Origin: Thermanaerosceptrum fracticalcis
GTDB lineage: Bacteria; Bacillota; Peptococcia; DRI-13
Length of the DNA: 64,000 nt
Assembly (NCBI RefSeq): GCF_000746025.2
Contig: NZ_CP045798.1
Location: 411,001-475,000, forward strand
Direction: 5' to 3'
Part shown: positions 25,147 to 34,505 of the stretch, in pieces
Numbering within the stretch: position 1 is the first letter of the stretch
How the letters are laid out: every line of letters starts with the position of its first letter
Notes under the pieces: generated by a model
What the model saw: the letters and a program-made list of their open reading frames with translations, nothing else
Told to the model about the DNA's origin: nothing
Database searches by the model: none
Translations under genes and position numbers: made by a program

Positions 25147-27291
25147 GTGAGGAAGTTGTCCAGTACAGTCACCATCCGTAAAAGGATTGGCATTATATTC
25201 TTGGGTTCCATGAGCCTTCTGTTTATCTTGTCCTTACGCCTGATTTGGGTGCAGTTTATCATGGGGCAAGAATTACAGCAAAAAGCCTTTGATGCGCGTT
25301 TCCGCAATGTGGAGGTTAAAGCGAAAAGAGGGGTTATTTATGATGCTAAGGGAAAACCCTTAGCTATTAGTGTTAGTACAGATTCTTTTTATGCCATACC
25401 TGCCCAGGTGAGAAAAGCCAACAAAGTCGACGAAACAGCTGCCAAGATATCCCAGATACTGGGCATGGACCAGGCCAAGGTCAAAGAATTGATTACCAAG
25501 CGCCAGGCTTTTGTCTGGATCCAGCGTCATGTTCCCGATGAGAAGGCCAAGGCCTTAAAAGCTTTGAATTTGGAAGGAATCAACTTTGTGGAAGAGCCTG
25601 AAAGGTTTTACCCTAAGGGACCGCTGGCCGCCCATGTCCTGGGATTTGCCGGTATTGACAATCAGGGGCTGAACGGTATCGAAATCACTTACGACAAAAT
25701 TTTGAGCGGTATGCCGGGCACGATTATGGTGGAATACGATGCCAAAGGCCAGGAGATCCCCGATGCCCTGCACAAATATGTCCCGCCCCAGGACGGTAAC
25801 AGTATCTACCTGACTATTGATGAAACCATCCAGTACATCGTGGAGCGGGAACTGGATGCCACTATGAAATTGAGAAATCCGAAGAGGGCAGGGGCTATTG
25901 TCATGGACCCCAAAACCGGGCGCATCCTGGCCATGGCGGCGCGGCCTGCTTTTGAACCTAATAAATACAAAGAATACGATGCCTCTGTCTGGCGAAATTT
26001 TCTTATTTCCGATGCCTATGAACCGGGTTCAACCTTTAAGACAGTTACAGCCGCCGGGGCCTTGGACGAAGGTGTGGTAAAACCGACGGACAGGTTTTAT
26101 GACCCGGGATTTATTAAAGTGGGAAAAGAAACGGTCAACTGCTGGCGGAGGGGACGCCCCCACGGCAGTCAGAGTTTTGTGGAAGGGGTACAGAATTCCT
26201 GTAACCCAGTCTTTGTTACAGTAGGACTAAGAGAAGGTAAAGATGTTTTTTATCGTTACCTGTATGGCTTTGGGTTTGGGAAGAAGACCAATATTGAGCT
26301 GCCCGGAGAGGCTACAGGTATTCTTGTTCCCAAAGAACGGGCCAAGGATATAGACCTGGCTACCATGTCCATAGGGCAGGCCAATGCCGTAACACCTATT
26401 CAGTTAATTACAGCCTTTGCCGCTATCTCCAATGACGGCTGGCTTATGAAACCTCAGCTTGTTAAAGAGATTCGAGATAAAGATGGCAACCTGGTTAAGA
26501 CCATTGAACCTGAAAAAGTCAGGCAGGTTATTTCCCCGGAAACTTCCCGTATGCTCCTGGAAATACTGGAAACAGTGGTGAGCCAGGGTACCGGCAAAAA
26601 CGCTTATATCGAAGGGTATAGAGCCGGCGGTAAAACAGGAACAGCGCAAAAGATTATCCCCGGAGGCGGGTATTCCAGCACCGAGTTTATCGGTTCTTTT
26701 ATGGGCGTGGCCCCGGTAAATGACCCCCGTGTAGTGGTTTTAGTCATTGTGGATTCTCCGCAAGGTATCTATTACGGTGGTCAGGTGGCTGCCCCTGTCT
26801 TCAAGAATATTGTGCGGGATACGTTGCGTTACCTGCAAGTTCCCGTCCAGGTGGAACCGGAAAAATTAACCCAAAATAACCAGAAAACAGTACGTGTTCC
26901 CAATTTGACGGGGATGGAGATCAAGGAGGCCCGCAACTCCCTGGAAAAATTAAAGTTAAAACTTGATATCTACGGCGATGGGACCAAGGTCAAGGCCCAG
27001 CTTCCGCTGCCAGGCAGCGAGCTACCGGAGGGCGGGAAGGTAATTCTCTATACCAGTGTGCCGGCGCACCAAGGCCAGCCGGAAACCGTGGCGGTGCCCG
27101 ATTTAACGGGGAAGAATCTGGCGGAGGCCAAAGAAATTGTTAAGCTGTTAAACTTTAACCTGGAAGTTCAAGGGAGCGGGGTCGTGATTCGCCAGGAACC
27201 TGAACCGGGAATGCAAATTGCCATAGGCAGCACCATCACTGTGGTGATGGAGCCCCAATCTCAAACAACCATTGTACCTGCGGGACCGTAA
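25147..27291 (+). CDS. PASTA-domain class B penicillin-binding protein (SpoVD/PbpB-like)
   Basis: The 714-residue protein has one N-terminal membrane helix, a dimerisation domain, and a transpeptidase with the three active-site motifs: STFK (EPGSTFKTVT), SxN (QNSCNPVF) and KTG (GGKTGTAQK). Two PASTA domains follow (about 580-645 and 648-710). It cross-links peptidoglycan at division septum or spore cortex. Only one such PBP and one FtsW-type gene are in this cluster, whereas Bacillus has both PbpB and SpoVD. The start is GTG at 25147. The repeat block G begins four bases after the stop. Confidence 0.9.
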   Translation: MRKLSSTVTIRKRIGIIFLGSMSLLFILSLRLIWVQFIMGQELQQKAFDARFRNVEVKAKRGVIYDAKGKPLAISVSTDSFYAIPAQVRKANKVDETAAKISQILGMDQAKVKELITKRQAFVWIQRHVPDEKAKALKALNLEGINFVEEPERFYPKGPLAAHVLGFAGIDNQGLNGIEITYDKILSGMPGTIMVEYDAKGQEIPDALHKYVPPQDGNSIYLTIDETIQYIVERELDATMKLRNPKRAGAIVMDPKTGRILAMAARPAFEPNKYKEYDASVWRNFLISDAYEPGSTFKTVTAAGALDEGVVKPTDRFYDPGFIKVGKETVNCWRRGRPHGSQSFVEGVQNSCNPVFVTVGLREGKDVFYRYLYGFGFGKKTNIELPGEATGILVPKERAKDIDLATMSIGQANAVTPIQLITAFAAISNDGWLMKPQLVKEIRDKDGNLVKTIEPEKVRQVISPETSRMLLEILETVVSQGTGKNAYIEGYRAGGKTGTAQKIIPGGGYSSTEFIGSFMGVAPVNDPRVVVLVIVDSPQGIYYGGQVAAPVFKNIVRDTLRYLQVPVQVEPEKLTQNNQKTVRVPNLTGMEIKEARNSLEKLKLKLDIYGDGTKVKAQLPLPGSELPEGGKVILYTSVPAHQGQPETVAVPDLTGKNLAEAKEIVKLLNFNLEVQGSGVVIRQEPEPGMQIAIGSTITVVMEPQSQTTIVPAGP

Positions 27292-27677
27292 CCTGTACGC
27301 TTTCCGCTTACCGTTTTCCGACTTCCGATTTTTATGATATTCAACTTAGTAGAAAACTTGCCGCTAAGAGCGGTCTTTCTTTTAGCGAAAAACATCCACT
27401 CCGAACCGTCACTGCTAACGACTTCTGTTATCCGACTACCGATTACCGACTTCCGTTCTCCGACTGCCGAATTCCGACAATGCTGTACTAGAATGTGGAC
27501 TAGGAAGCAACTAAACACGGAAATCGGATATCGGATATCGGGAGGCGAAGCCGTATTCGCAAAAAAAGACGTCGAATATCGGGAAGCGGGAAGCGTAGAT
27601 CAGTTGCTGCTTACGTTACGGCACGGCGGGTAATACTAGACTTGTAGGAATAATTTACCAGAGAGGGGTGTTGAACT
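27292..27677. repeat. gap with heptad repeat block G, CCG type, inverted arms
   Basis: Runs of 7-base units lie at 27295-27329 (GTACGCT, TTCCGCT, TACCGTT, TTCCGAC, TTCCGAT) and 27421-27476 (eight units ending CCG, such as ACTACCG and ATTACCG). Runs in the opposite sense lie at 27518-27552 (CGGAAAT, CGGATAT twice, CGGGAGG, CGAAGCC) and 27573-27600 (CGGGAAG-type). A terminator hairpin CCGC-TAAGA-GCGG with T-rich tail lies near 27360-27384. No gene is seen in the gap. Confidence 0.75.
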
Positions 27678-29174
27678 GTGAAGTTAACGGATCTTATCAA
27701 ATATACAGAGGTTTTAGCCCAGGGGGGAGAAAGCAAAGGTGAAATTACAGATATTAGCTACGACTCCCGGGAGGCCGGACCCGGCTCTCTCTTTGTGGCC
27801 GTTCCCGGTTTTAAAGTCGATGGGCACAAATTTATCGGCGATGCTCTTAAAAAGGGAGCAGCGTCCGTGATGATACAGGATGAGGCATACCGGTCCGACG
27901 AGTATCCCTGGGTGTTGGTGGCGGATACCCGTAAAGCCATGGCCGATTTAAGCAGCGCTCTCTATGGTTTCCCCAGCAGAAGTATGAACGTCATCGGTGT
28001 CACCGGGACAAACGGGAAAACCACCACCACCAATTTAATCAGGGCTGTTTTATCGGATGCCGGGGAAAAGGTAGGTTTAATCGGTACCATCCATAACCGG
28101 ATCGGCGAGGAAATCATACCTGTTCATCACACCACGCCGGAAGCACCGGATTTACAAAAGTTATTCAGGGAGATGCTGAATAAAGGCGTAAGTTATGTGG
28201 TGATGGAAGTCAGTTCCCATGCCCTGGAACTTCACCGGGTCCGTGGTACCGAGTATGATGTGGCTGTCTTTACCAATCTTACCCAGGATCATTTGGATTT
28301 TCACGGTTCCATGGAAAAATACCTGGAAGCCAAAGGTAAACTTTTTAGTGGTTTGGGGGTTAAATCCCAGAAGGAGAGACGAAAGTTTGCGATCATTAAC
28401 CATGATGACCCCCAGGCAGGTTTTTTGATGGAAATGTCCAGATCGCCGGTCATTACCTACGGTGTCAAAACACCGGCCGATGTGACGGCTGAGGAGGTTA
28501 AAGTAACTGCCCAGGGGGTAAGTTATTTCCTACGTTATACCGACCAGCGGCTTCCGGTAAAATTAAGGCTGACAGGAATCTTTAATGTGTATAACTCTTT
28601 GGCCGCCATTGCCGTAGGTTTGGTGGAGGGGATTCCCATCACACAGATTATCGCCAGTTTAGAGAGAATACCGGGTATTCCCGGGCGTTTTGAGACTGTG
28701 GATGAGGGACAAAATTTCACAGTTATTGTTGATTATTCCCATACACCTGACAGCCTGGAAAACTGCCTGCAGACGGCCCGGGAATTTGCGGAAGGACGTA
28801 TATTAACTGTTTTTGGCTGCGGTGGAGACAGGGACAGGACGAAACGACCCATTATGGGTGAGGTAGCCGCCAGGCTTTCAGATTTATGTATTGTTACCTC
28901 CGACAATCCCCGCACGGAAGATCCCCAGGCCATTATTGATGATATCGTGCCCGGGATTTTAAAAGTGGTGCAACCCGGTGAATTCCTGGAAATCCCTGAC
29001 CGTAGAGAAGCCATCTACCAGGCCATTGGTGAAGCCCGGACCAAAGATGTAATCGTCATTGCCGGCAAAGGCCATGAAGATTACCAGATTATTGGTAAGG
29101 AAGTATTTCCTTTTGATGATCGTGAGGTGGCACGAGAGGCATTAAGGGCTAAAGGATGGGGCGCAAAGAAATAA
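27678..29174 (+). CDS. murE: UDP-MurNAc-tripeptide synthetase MurE
   Basis: The 498-residue Mur ligase adds the third residue of the stem peptide. It has the ATP-binding TGTNGKTTTT (about residue 111), the substrate-binding TTPEAPDL, and the C-terminal DNPRTEDP motif. DNPR indicates meso-diaminopimelate as substrate rather than lysine. The GTG start follows GAGAGGGGTG. It starts a short run of murE, murF and mraY with small gaps between genes. Confidence 0.95.
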   Translation: MKLTDLIKYTEVLAQGGESKGEITDISYDSREAGPGSLFVAVPGFKVDGHKFIGDALKKGAASVMIQDEAYRSDEYPWVLVADTRKAMADLSSALYGFPSRSMNVIGVTGTNGKTTTTNLIRAVLSDAGEKVGLIGTIHNRIGEEIIPVHHTTPEAPDLQKLFREMLNKGVSYVVMEVSSHALELHRVRGTEYDVAVFTNLTQDHLDFHGSMEKYLEAKGKLFSGLGVKSQKERRKFAIINHDDPQAGFLMEMSRSPVITYGVKTPADVTAEEVKVTAQGVSYFLRYTDQRLPVKLRLTGIFNVYNSLAAIAVGLVEGIPITQIIASLERIPGIPGRFETVDEGQNFTVIVDYSHTPDSLENCLQTAREFAEGRILTVFGCGGDRDRTKRPIMGEVAARLSDLCIVTSDNPRTEDPQAIIDDIVPGILKVVQPGEFLEIPDRREAIYQAIGEARTKDVIVIAGKGHEDYQIIGKEVFPFDDREVAREALRAKGWGAKK

Positions 29175-29189
29175 AGGGAGGCTTGAGGG

Positions 29190-30596
29190 ATGTATGGATT
29201 ATCCTTGGCGAAAATCGCTAAGATAGTAAAGGGGGTGCCCCTGGGCGGTAACCAGTCCGTAGAACCCAGGGGAGCCAGTATTGATACACGAAAATTAAAG
29301 CAAGGTGAGTTGTTTTTTGCCCTGAAAGGGGAAAAGGTGGACGGACACAACTTTCTTGCCCAGGCCAGGGAGCAAGGTGCGGCAGGTGCCGTTGTGAATT
29401 ACCGGCCGAGAGATTTCAACGATCCTGAATTTCCCCTGATCCAGGTGGAAAATACGGTAAAAGCACTGCAGCAGTTAGCCGTACATGTGCGCAAGGCTTT
29501 TGACGGGCCGGTTGTGGGCGTTACCGGAAGCACAGGTAAGACAACCACCAAAGATATGGTGGCTTCTGTCCTGGCACAAAAGGGGGAAGTGCTGAAAACA
29601 GCAGGAAATTATAATAATGAATTAGGTTTACCCCTTACCATTTTATCCCTTGAGCCGTCCCACTGGGCTATGGTGATTGAAATGGGCATGCGTGGTTTGG
29701 GGGAGATAGATTTTCTTTGCTGCATCAGTGAGCCTACCCACGGTATTATTACAAATATCGGTCATACCCATCAGGAACTTTTGGGTACCCAGGAGAAAAT
29801 TGCCCAGGCCAAAGCGGAGCTCATATCCCACATTCCCGCCCAGGGGGGAATGATGCTGAACATTGATGATAAAGAGATTCTTAAGCCGTGGCTAACCAAT
29901 GTCAGGAGCCCGCTCTTATGGTACGGGCTTGATCCTGCCTGTCATATCTGGGGGGATAGTATGGAGAACCTGGGTAAAGACGGTATTAAGTTTACGATTC
30001 ATACCCAGGAAGGGCCCGGCGTAGATGTGACTCTGCCTGTTCCCGGCAAGCACAATGTACTTAATTCCCTGGCTGCCGCGGGCATTGCCCGGCAGTTAGG
30101 TCTTTCCTGGCAGGAAATTAAAGAGGGCCTGGAAAATACCAGGTTAAGCCATATGCGTTTAGAATTTATCAATATTCCAGAAAAAGGCATACAGGTAATT
30201 AACGACGCTTATAATGCCAATCCCAGTTCTATGGCAGCCGCTTTAGAAGTATTAAAATCTGCCGCGGGAAATGGCCGGGCCATCGCCGTACTGGGGGATA
30301 TGTATGAATTAGGTGATTATGCGGAAGAAGGACATCTCCGGGTAGGCCATAGGGCAAATGAGTTGGACGTTGCATATCTTATTACCGTAGGTTCCCTGGG
30401 TTCCATGATCGCCCGGGGGGCTCAAGAGGCGGGGATGAACCCGGATAAAATAAAGACTTGCCAGAATAACGCCGAAGCATTATCCTACTTAAGGGATATA
30501 TTAAAAACAGGTGATGTTGTTTTAATCAAAGGCTCCCGGGCTGTCAGAATGGAGGAAATAGTGGCAGGTATCCTGGAAGGCCAGGCCCTTCAGTAA
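29190..30596 (+). CDS. murF: UDP-MurNAc-tripeptide D-Ala-D-Ala ligase MurF
   Basis: The 468-residue ligase has Walker A GSTGKTTTKD (about residue 112), the central EMGMRGLGEIDFL, and the C-terminal NDAYNANPSSM region and AVLGDMYELG. It adds D-Ala-D-Ala to the UDP-linked tripeptide. It starts 15 bases after murE, with AAGGGAGG as ribosome site. Confidence 0.95.
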   Translation: MYGLSLAKIAKIVKGVPLGGNQSVEPRGASIDTRKLKQGELFFALKGEKVDGHNFLAQAREQGAAGAVVNYRPRDFNDPEFPLIQVENTVKALQQLAVHVRKAFDGPVVGVTGSTGKTTTKDMVASVLAQKGEVLKTAGNYNNELGLPLTILSLEPSHWAMVIEMGMRGLGEIDFLCCISEPTHGIITNIGHTHQELLGTQEKIAQAKAELISHIPAQGGMMLNIDDKEILKPWLTNVRSPLLWYGLDPACHIWGDSMENLGKDGIKFTIHTQEGPGVDVTLPVPGKHNVLNSLAAAGIARQLGLSWQEIKEGLENTRLSHMRLEFINIPEKGIQVINDAYNANPSSMAAALEVLKSAAGNGRAIAVLGDMYELGDYAEEGHLRVGHRANELDVAYLITVGSLGSMIARGAQEAGMNPDKIKTCQNNAEALSYLRDILKTGDVVLIKGSRAVRMEEIVAGILEGQALQ

Positions 30597-30648
30597 TGTA
30601 AGCGCTCTGTGTGGGCGATGGGGGTTAGATCTCGAGGAGGTTATTTTT

Positions 30649-31602
30649 GTGCAGGACGTTTTGATGGCAGGTATCATTGCGAGTGCCACCTGTCTGGTAA
30701 GTGGCCCTCTCTTAATTCCTTTTTTACGACGGCTTAAATTTGGACAGCATATACGTACGGATGGACCTAAAGGGCACTTACAAAAAGCCGGTACCCCAAC
30801 CATGGGCGGTATCATGTTTTTTCTGAGTTTAACCCTGGGAACCCTCCTGGTCCGCGGCCTTACCACAGAGATCGCCATTATGCTTTTGGTAACCTTAGGT
30901 TTTGGTATCATCGGTTTTTTAGATGATTTTATTAAGGTTGTAATGAAAAGGCCCCTGGGATTAAAAGCCAGGGAAAAGCTTTTAGGGCAAATCATTTTAG
31001 CCGGTCTTCTGGCTTATGCAGCCATGGTGAACCTGGGGAGAGGAACAGAAGTCCTCATTCCCGGCACTGCTTTAAGCTTCTCTCTGAGCTGGTTATATAT
31101 CCCTTTTGCCATCTTTGTGGTGGTAAGCGCCAGTAATGCCGTAAACCTGACCGATGGATTGGACGGCCTGGCGGCGGGTGTTACACTGTTTTCCGCCCTG
31201 GCTTACCTGTTGATTACAGAAGCCTGGGGTTTAGTAGATTTGAGCGTATTTAGCGGAGCCCTGGTAGGAACGTGTCTGGGATTTCTCTTTTTTAATATCC
31301 ACCCGGCCCGGGTGTTCATGGGCGACACGGGATCCCTGGCTTTAGGCGGAGCCATTGGCGCTTTGGCGGTGGTTACGAAGACAGAGCTTCTTCTCCCCTT
31401 ACTGGGAGGGATTTACGTTTTAGAAACCCTCTCCGTGATTATCCAGGTCATATCCTTTAGGCTTACGGGTAAGAGGGTCTTTCGTATGAGTCCCTTACAT
31501 CATCACTTTGAACTATCGGGCTGGTCTGAACAGAGCGTTGTCCTGGTCTTCTGGACAGGAGCGGCGCTTTTTGCAAGTATAGCAGTAGCCATGGTGCTTT
31601 AA
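30649..31602 (+). CDS. mraY: phospho-MurNAc-pentapeptide translocase MraY
   Basis: The 317-residue membrane protein has about ten helices and the family signatures GHLQKAGTPTMGGIMF, DDFIKV, NAVNLTDGLDGLAAG and PLHHHFE (the HHH motif). It moves the phospho-MurNAc-pentapeptide to undecaprenyl phosphate to form lipid I. The start is GTG with CGAGGAGG upstream. After it, repeat block H separates the run from murD. Confidence 0.95.
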   Translation: MQDVLMAGIIASATCLVSGPLLIPFLRRLKFGQHIRTDGPKGHLQKAGTPTMGGIMFFLSLTLGTLLVRGLTTEIAIMLLVTLGFGIIGFLDDFIKVVMKRPLGLKAREKLLGQIILAGLLAYAAMVNLGRGTEVLIPGTALSFSLSWLYIPFAIFVVVSASNAVNLTDGLDGLAAGVTLFSALAYLLITEAWGLVDLSVFSGALVGTCLGFLFFNIHPARVFMGDTGSLALGGAIGALAVVTKTELLLPLLGGIYVLETLSVIIQVISFRLTGKRVFRMSPLHHHFELSGWSEQSVVLVFWTGAALFASIAVAMVL

Positions 31603-31616
31603 AGCAGGATTCATTG

Positions 31617-31699
31617 AGTGACCAGTGACCGAAATCAGTGACCAGTGACCCGTGACCTGTGACCAGTGAATTAACCGGACACTGGACACTGGACTCTGA
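31617..31699. repeat. heptad repeat block H (composite GTGACC element)
   Basis: AGTGACC twice, GAAATC, AGTGACC twice, CGTGACC, TGTGACC, AGTGAAT, TAACCGG, ACACTGG twice, ACTCTGA. The order matches the tail of block C and, on the other strand, block B. It starts 15 bases after the mraY stop. Confidence 0.85.
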
Positions 31700-31728
31700 T
31701 CGCGAGTATTAAAAAAGGAGATTGTGGT

Positions 31729-33096
31729 ATGGAAGTAAAAGGAAAAGTCGTTGTGGTCATCGGGGCCGGTAAGAGCGGTATGGCTGCCGCCCAGTTTCTG
31801 GCATCCCACGGGTCCCGTGTCTATTTAAATGATATTAAGACCCGGGAAAATTTAGAGGAAAGAAGTTTACATAACCTGGAGAAGATGGGTATAACACTCT
31901 TATTGGGAGCCCATGGGGATATTGCCGGATTGCAGCCGGATTTGGTGATCGTGAGCCCCGGTGTACCCCTGACCATTCCCCCTGTGGCTGAAGCCAGGGA
32001 GAGGAACATCCCGGTATGGAGTGAAATGGAACTGGCCTCCCGCTTTACTAAAGCGCCAATGGTTGTGGTGACAGGGACCAACGGGAAAACTACCACTACT
32101 GCTCTCATTGGGCAGATCATGGAAGATGCCGGTTTTAAGACTTTTGTGGGGGGAAACATCGGCGTTCCTTTTATCAGCGAAGCCGAACAGCTTCAACCTC
32201 AGGATGTGGCAATCCTGGAAGCCTCCAGTTTTCAATTGGAAACCACAGAATCCTTTAAACCTTTTATCTCCCTGATTTTAAACATCACACCCGACCACAT
32301 CGACTGGCACGGCTCCTTAGAAGGCTACATCAAAGCTAAGGCCAAGATATTTGCCCGCCAGGATGAAAAGGACTGGCTCATTCTTAACGGGGATGACCGG
32401 GAGACCCGGGCTTTGGCGGGTCTAGCCAAGGCGAAAGTTCTATTCTTCAGCCGCAAGCATATCTTAGAAGAGGGTATCTGTGTGGAAAACGGCTACCTGG
32501 TGGTAAAACTTGAGGGTAAGACTGTACCGGTAATCAAACCGGAAGAAATCTTCATCAAAGGCAGTCACAACCTGGAAAATGCTCTGGCAGCAGTGGGGGC
32601 AGGGTGGCTCATGGGAGTTTCCGCGGAAAGCCTGGAGAGGAGCCTGCGTACCTTCCCGGGGGTGCCTCACAGGCTAGAACCGGTTTTAAACATTGATGGC
32701 GTGAGATACATCAATGACTCCAAGGGGACAAATCCCGATGCCTCTATTAAAGCGCTGGAGGCCTATCCCGACCCTATCATTTTGATAGCGGGGGGAAAAA
32801 GCAAGGGCAGTGATTTTACCTCCTTTGCGGAAATGATCAAAGATAGAGTCAAAGCCCTTGTCCTGGTGGGCCAGGCTGCGGGCGAGATTGAGGAAGCCGT
32901 GAAGAAAACCGGTTACTACAACTATTACCGGGTGGAAACTTTTAAAGATGCAGTATATAAAGCCCGGGATTTGGCAAATCAAGGCGATATCGTTTTACTT
33001 TCACCGGCTTGTGCCAGTTTTGACATGTTTAGAAGTTATGAACACCGGGGAGAAGTGTTTAAAGAATTAGTGCATGAGCTGGCGAAAAACGACTAA
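31729..33096 (+). CDS. murD: UDP-MurNAc-L-alanine D-glutamate ligase MurD
   Basis: The 455-residue ligase has an N-terminal UDP-binding GAGKSGMAAAQFL, Walker A TGTNGKTTTTA (about residue 116), HIDWHGSLEGY and NDSKGTNPDAS. It adds D-glutamate to UDP-MurNAc-L-Ala. AAAAAGGAG lies before the ATG. A CCG-type heptad block begins before the stop codon itself. Confidence 0.95.
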   Translation: MEVKGKVVVVIGAGKSGMAAAQFLASHGSRVYLNDIKTRENLEERSLHNLEKMGITLLLGAHGDIAGLQPDLVIVSPGVPLTIPPVAEARERNIPVWSEMELASRFTKAPMVVVTGTNGKTTTTALIGQIMEDAGFKTFVGGNIGVPFISEAEQLQPQDVAILEASSFQLETTESFKPFISLILNITPDHIDWHGSLEGYIKAKAKIFARQDEKDWLILNGDDRETRALAGLAKAKVLFFSRKHILEEGICVENGYLVVKLEGKTVPVIKPEEIFIKGSHNLENALAAVGAGWLMGVSAESLERSLRTFPGVPHRLEPVLNIDGVRYINDSKGTNPDASIKALEAYPDPIILIAGGKSKGSDFTSFAEMIKDRVKALVLVGQAAGEIEEAVKKTGYYNYYRVETFKDAVYKARDLANQGDIVLLSPACASFDMFRSYEHRGEVFKELVHELAKND

Positions 33097-33250
33097 CGAC
33101 TTCCGACATCCGCTTTCCGACCTCCGCTTAGCTAAACATTGGCGATCAAAGTCCGGTGACCAGTGAAGGAAACCGGGTAAGCGCTAACTGAAAAGCCTAT
33201 TACTAATTAAGCACTATCCGATAGCGGATATCGGTAAACGGTAAGCGTCT
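33092..33250. repeat. heptad repeat block I, CCG type, inverted arms
   Basis: The left arm (33092-33126) is ACTAACG, ACTTCCG, ACATCCG, CTTTCCG, ACCTCCG; the right arm (about 33217-33250) is AGCGGAT, ATCGGTA, AACGGTA, AGCGTCT, which reads as TACCGTT/ACGCT units on the other strand. A short GTGACC piece lies between them at 33153-33168. The first unit overlaps the murD stop codon. Confidence 0.75.
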
Positions 33251-33288
33251 GAAAGTAATGCTCCGAAGACAGGAGTGGGAGGATTGCT

Positions 33289-34386
33289 ATGGGTTTTAAG
33301 AAGGGCTCGCCGGACATCATCATATTTTTTACCGTTATGCTGCTTTTGGCCCTGGGGATTATCATGGTTTTCAGTGCCAGTTATTACGATACGCTGGAAA
33401 AGGATCCCTATTTTTATGTGCGGAAGCAGATGACCTGGGGAATTATCGGTGTTATCGCCATGATTATTATGATGAAAATCGATTATTTTCGCTTAAAACC
33501 ATTGATCAATCTGGCTTTTGTCGTGACACTTATTCTGCTGGTTCTTGTACTCATTCCCCACGTGGGCGTAGAGGTCAAAGGTTCCCGGCGCTGGATTAAC
33601 TTGGGCTTTACCAACCTTCAGCCCTCGGAAATTATGAAACTCTGTATGGTTATGTTCGTGGCCAAAGGATTGAGCAGAATTGGGCCTCGGATTAAAAACT
33701 TCATGCTGGGGCTTGGTCCCTACCTTTTATTAATCGGCCTGGTAGGTGGTTTGATTATGCTGGAGCCTGACCTGGGCACCACCGTGGCCATCGCCGGAAC
33801 CACAGTAGTCATGCTTTTTGCTGCCGGGACACGCTGGGCTCATTTGTTATTCTTAGGTTTCTGCGGTGTAGTGGGGGTAGCCGCCCTGATTATCCAGGAA
33901 CCTTACCGTTTAAACCGTATTATAGGCTATTTAGATCCCTGGGCTCACGCCTCCAAGGAAGGGTATCAAACCGTCAACTCTCTTTATGCCCTGGGTTCCG
34001 GTGGTTTATTTGGTATGGGCTTAGGTAACAGCAGGCAAAAACTGGATTTTTTGCCTGAGCAGCACACAGACTTCATTTTTGCTATTCTGGGAGAAGAACT
34101 GGGCTTTGTCGGTGCCTTTTTTGTTATCCTGCTCTTTTTCCTCCTGGCCTGGCGGGGATACAGGATTGCCCTGACCTGCCCCGATGCTTTTGGCAGTTTC
34201 TTAGCGGTGGGGATCACGACGATGATTGTGTCCCAGGCCTTTATGAATATGGGCGTAGTCACAGGGCTTTTGCCCGTAACAGGGATCAGTTTACCCTTTA
34301 TCAGTTACGGTGGTTCCTCACTCTTATTCTCCATGGTGGGGATCGGTATTCTCTTAAATATCTCACGCTACAGCAACAGTCCATGA
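33289..34386 (+). CDS. ftsW: FtsW/RodA/SpoVE family peptidoglycan polymerase
   Basis: The 365-residue membrane protein has about ten helices and the SEDS family motifs: FSASYYDTLEKDPYFYVRKQ, KGSRRWINLGFTNLQPSEIMKL, LEPDLGTT and GLLPVTGISLPFISYGGSSL. It polymerises glycan strands with the partner PBP at the septum (FtsW) or in the spore cortex (SpoVE); the position in the cluster is the same for both. GGGAGG precedes the ATG. The gene ends at a clear terminator. Confidence 0.9.
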   Translation: MGFKKGSPDIIIFFTVMLLLALGIIMVFSASYYDTLEKDPYFYVRKQMTWGIIGVIAMIIMMKIDYFRLKPLINLAFVVTLILLVLVLIPHVGVEVKGSRRWINLGFTNLQPSEIMKLCMVMFVAKGLSRIGPRIKNFMLGLGPYLLLIGLVGGLIMLEPDLGTTVAIAGTTVVMLFAAGTRWAHLLFLGFCGVVGVAALIIQEPYRLNRIIGYLDPWAHASKEGYQTVNSLYALGSGGLFGMGLGNSRQKLDFLPEQHTDFIFAILGEELGFVGAFFVILLFFLLAWRGYRIALTCPDAFGSFLAVGITTMIVSQAFMNMGVVTGLLPVTGISLPFISYGGSSLLFSMVGIGILLNISRYSNSP

Positions 34387-34388
34387 AC

Positions 34389-34412
34389 CAGGGCTTAGGC
34401 CCTGGGCTTTTT
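34389..34412 (+). terminator. terminator after ftsW
   Basis: CCAGGGC pairs with GCCCTGG around a 4-base loop, then GCTTTTTAA follows. Confidence 0.8.
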
Positions 34413-34416
34413 AATT

Positions 34417-34488
34417 TAGTTGTTAGTTGATAGTTGGTAGTTGTTAGCATATTATATTAGGTGGTATAGTGACTAACAACTACCAACT
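34417..34488. repeat. heptad repeat block J with perfect 16-bp inverted repeat
   Basis: The left arm is TAGTTGT, TAGTTGA, TAGTTGG, TAGTTGT, TAG. The right arm CTAACAACTACCAACT (34473-34488) is the exact reverse complement of 34432-34447. Together they can form a 16-bp hairpin with a 25-base loop, which ends 2 bases before the ribosome site of murG. Confidence 0.85.
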
Positions 34489-34505
34489 CGAACGGAGTGA
34501 GCTAC

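Noticed and set aside
27334..27633. Small gene between the PBP and murE
   Set aside because: The frame crosses heptad repeats and a terminator and has no ribosome site.
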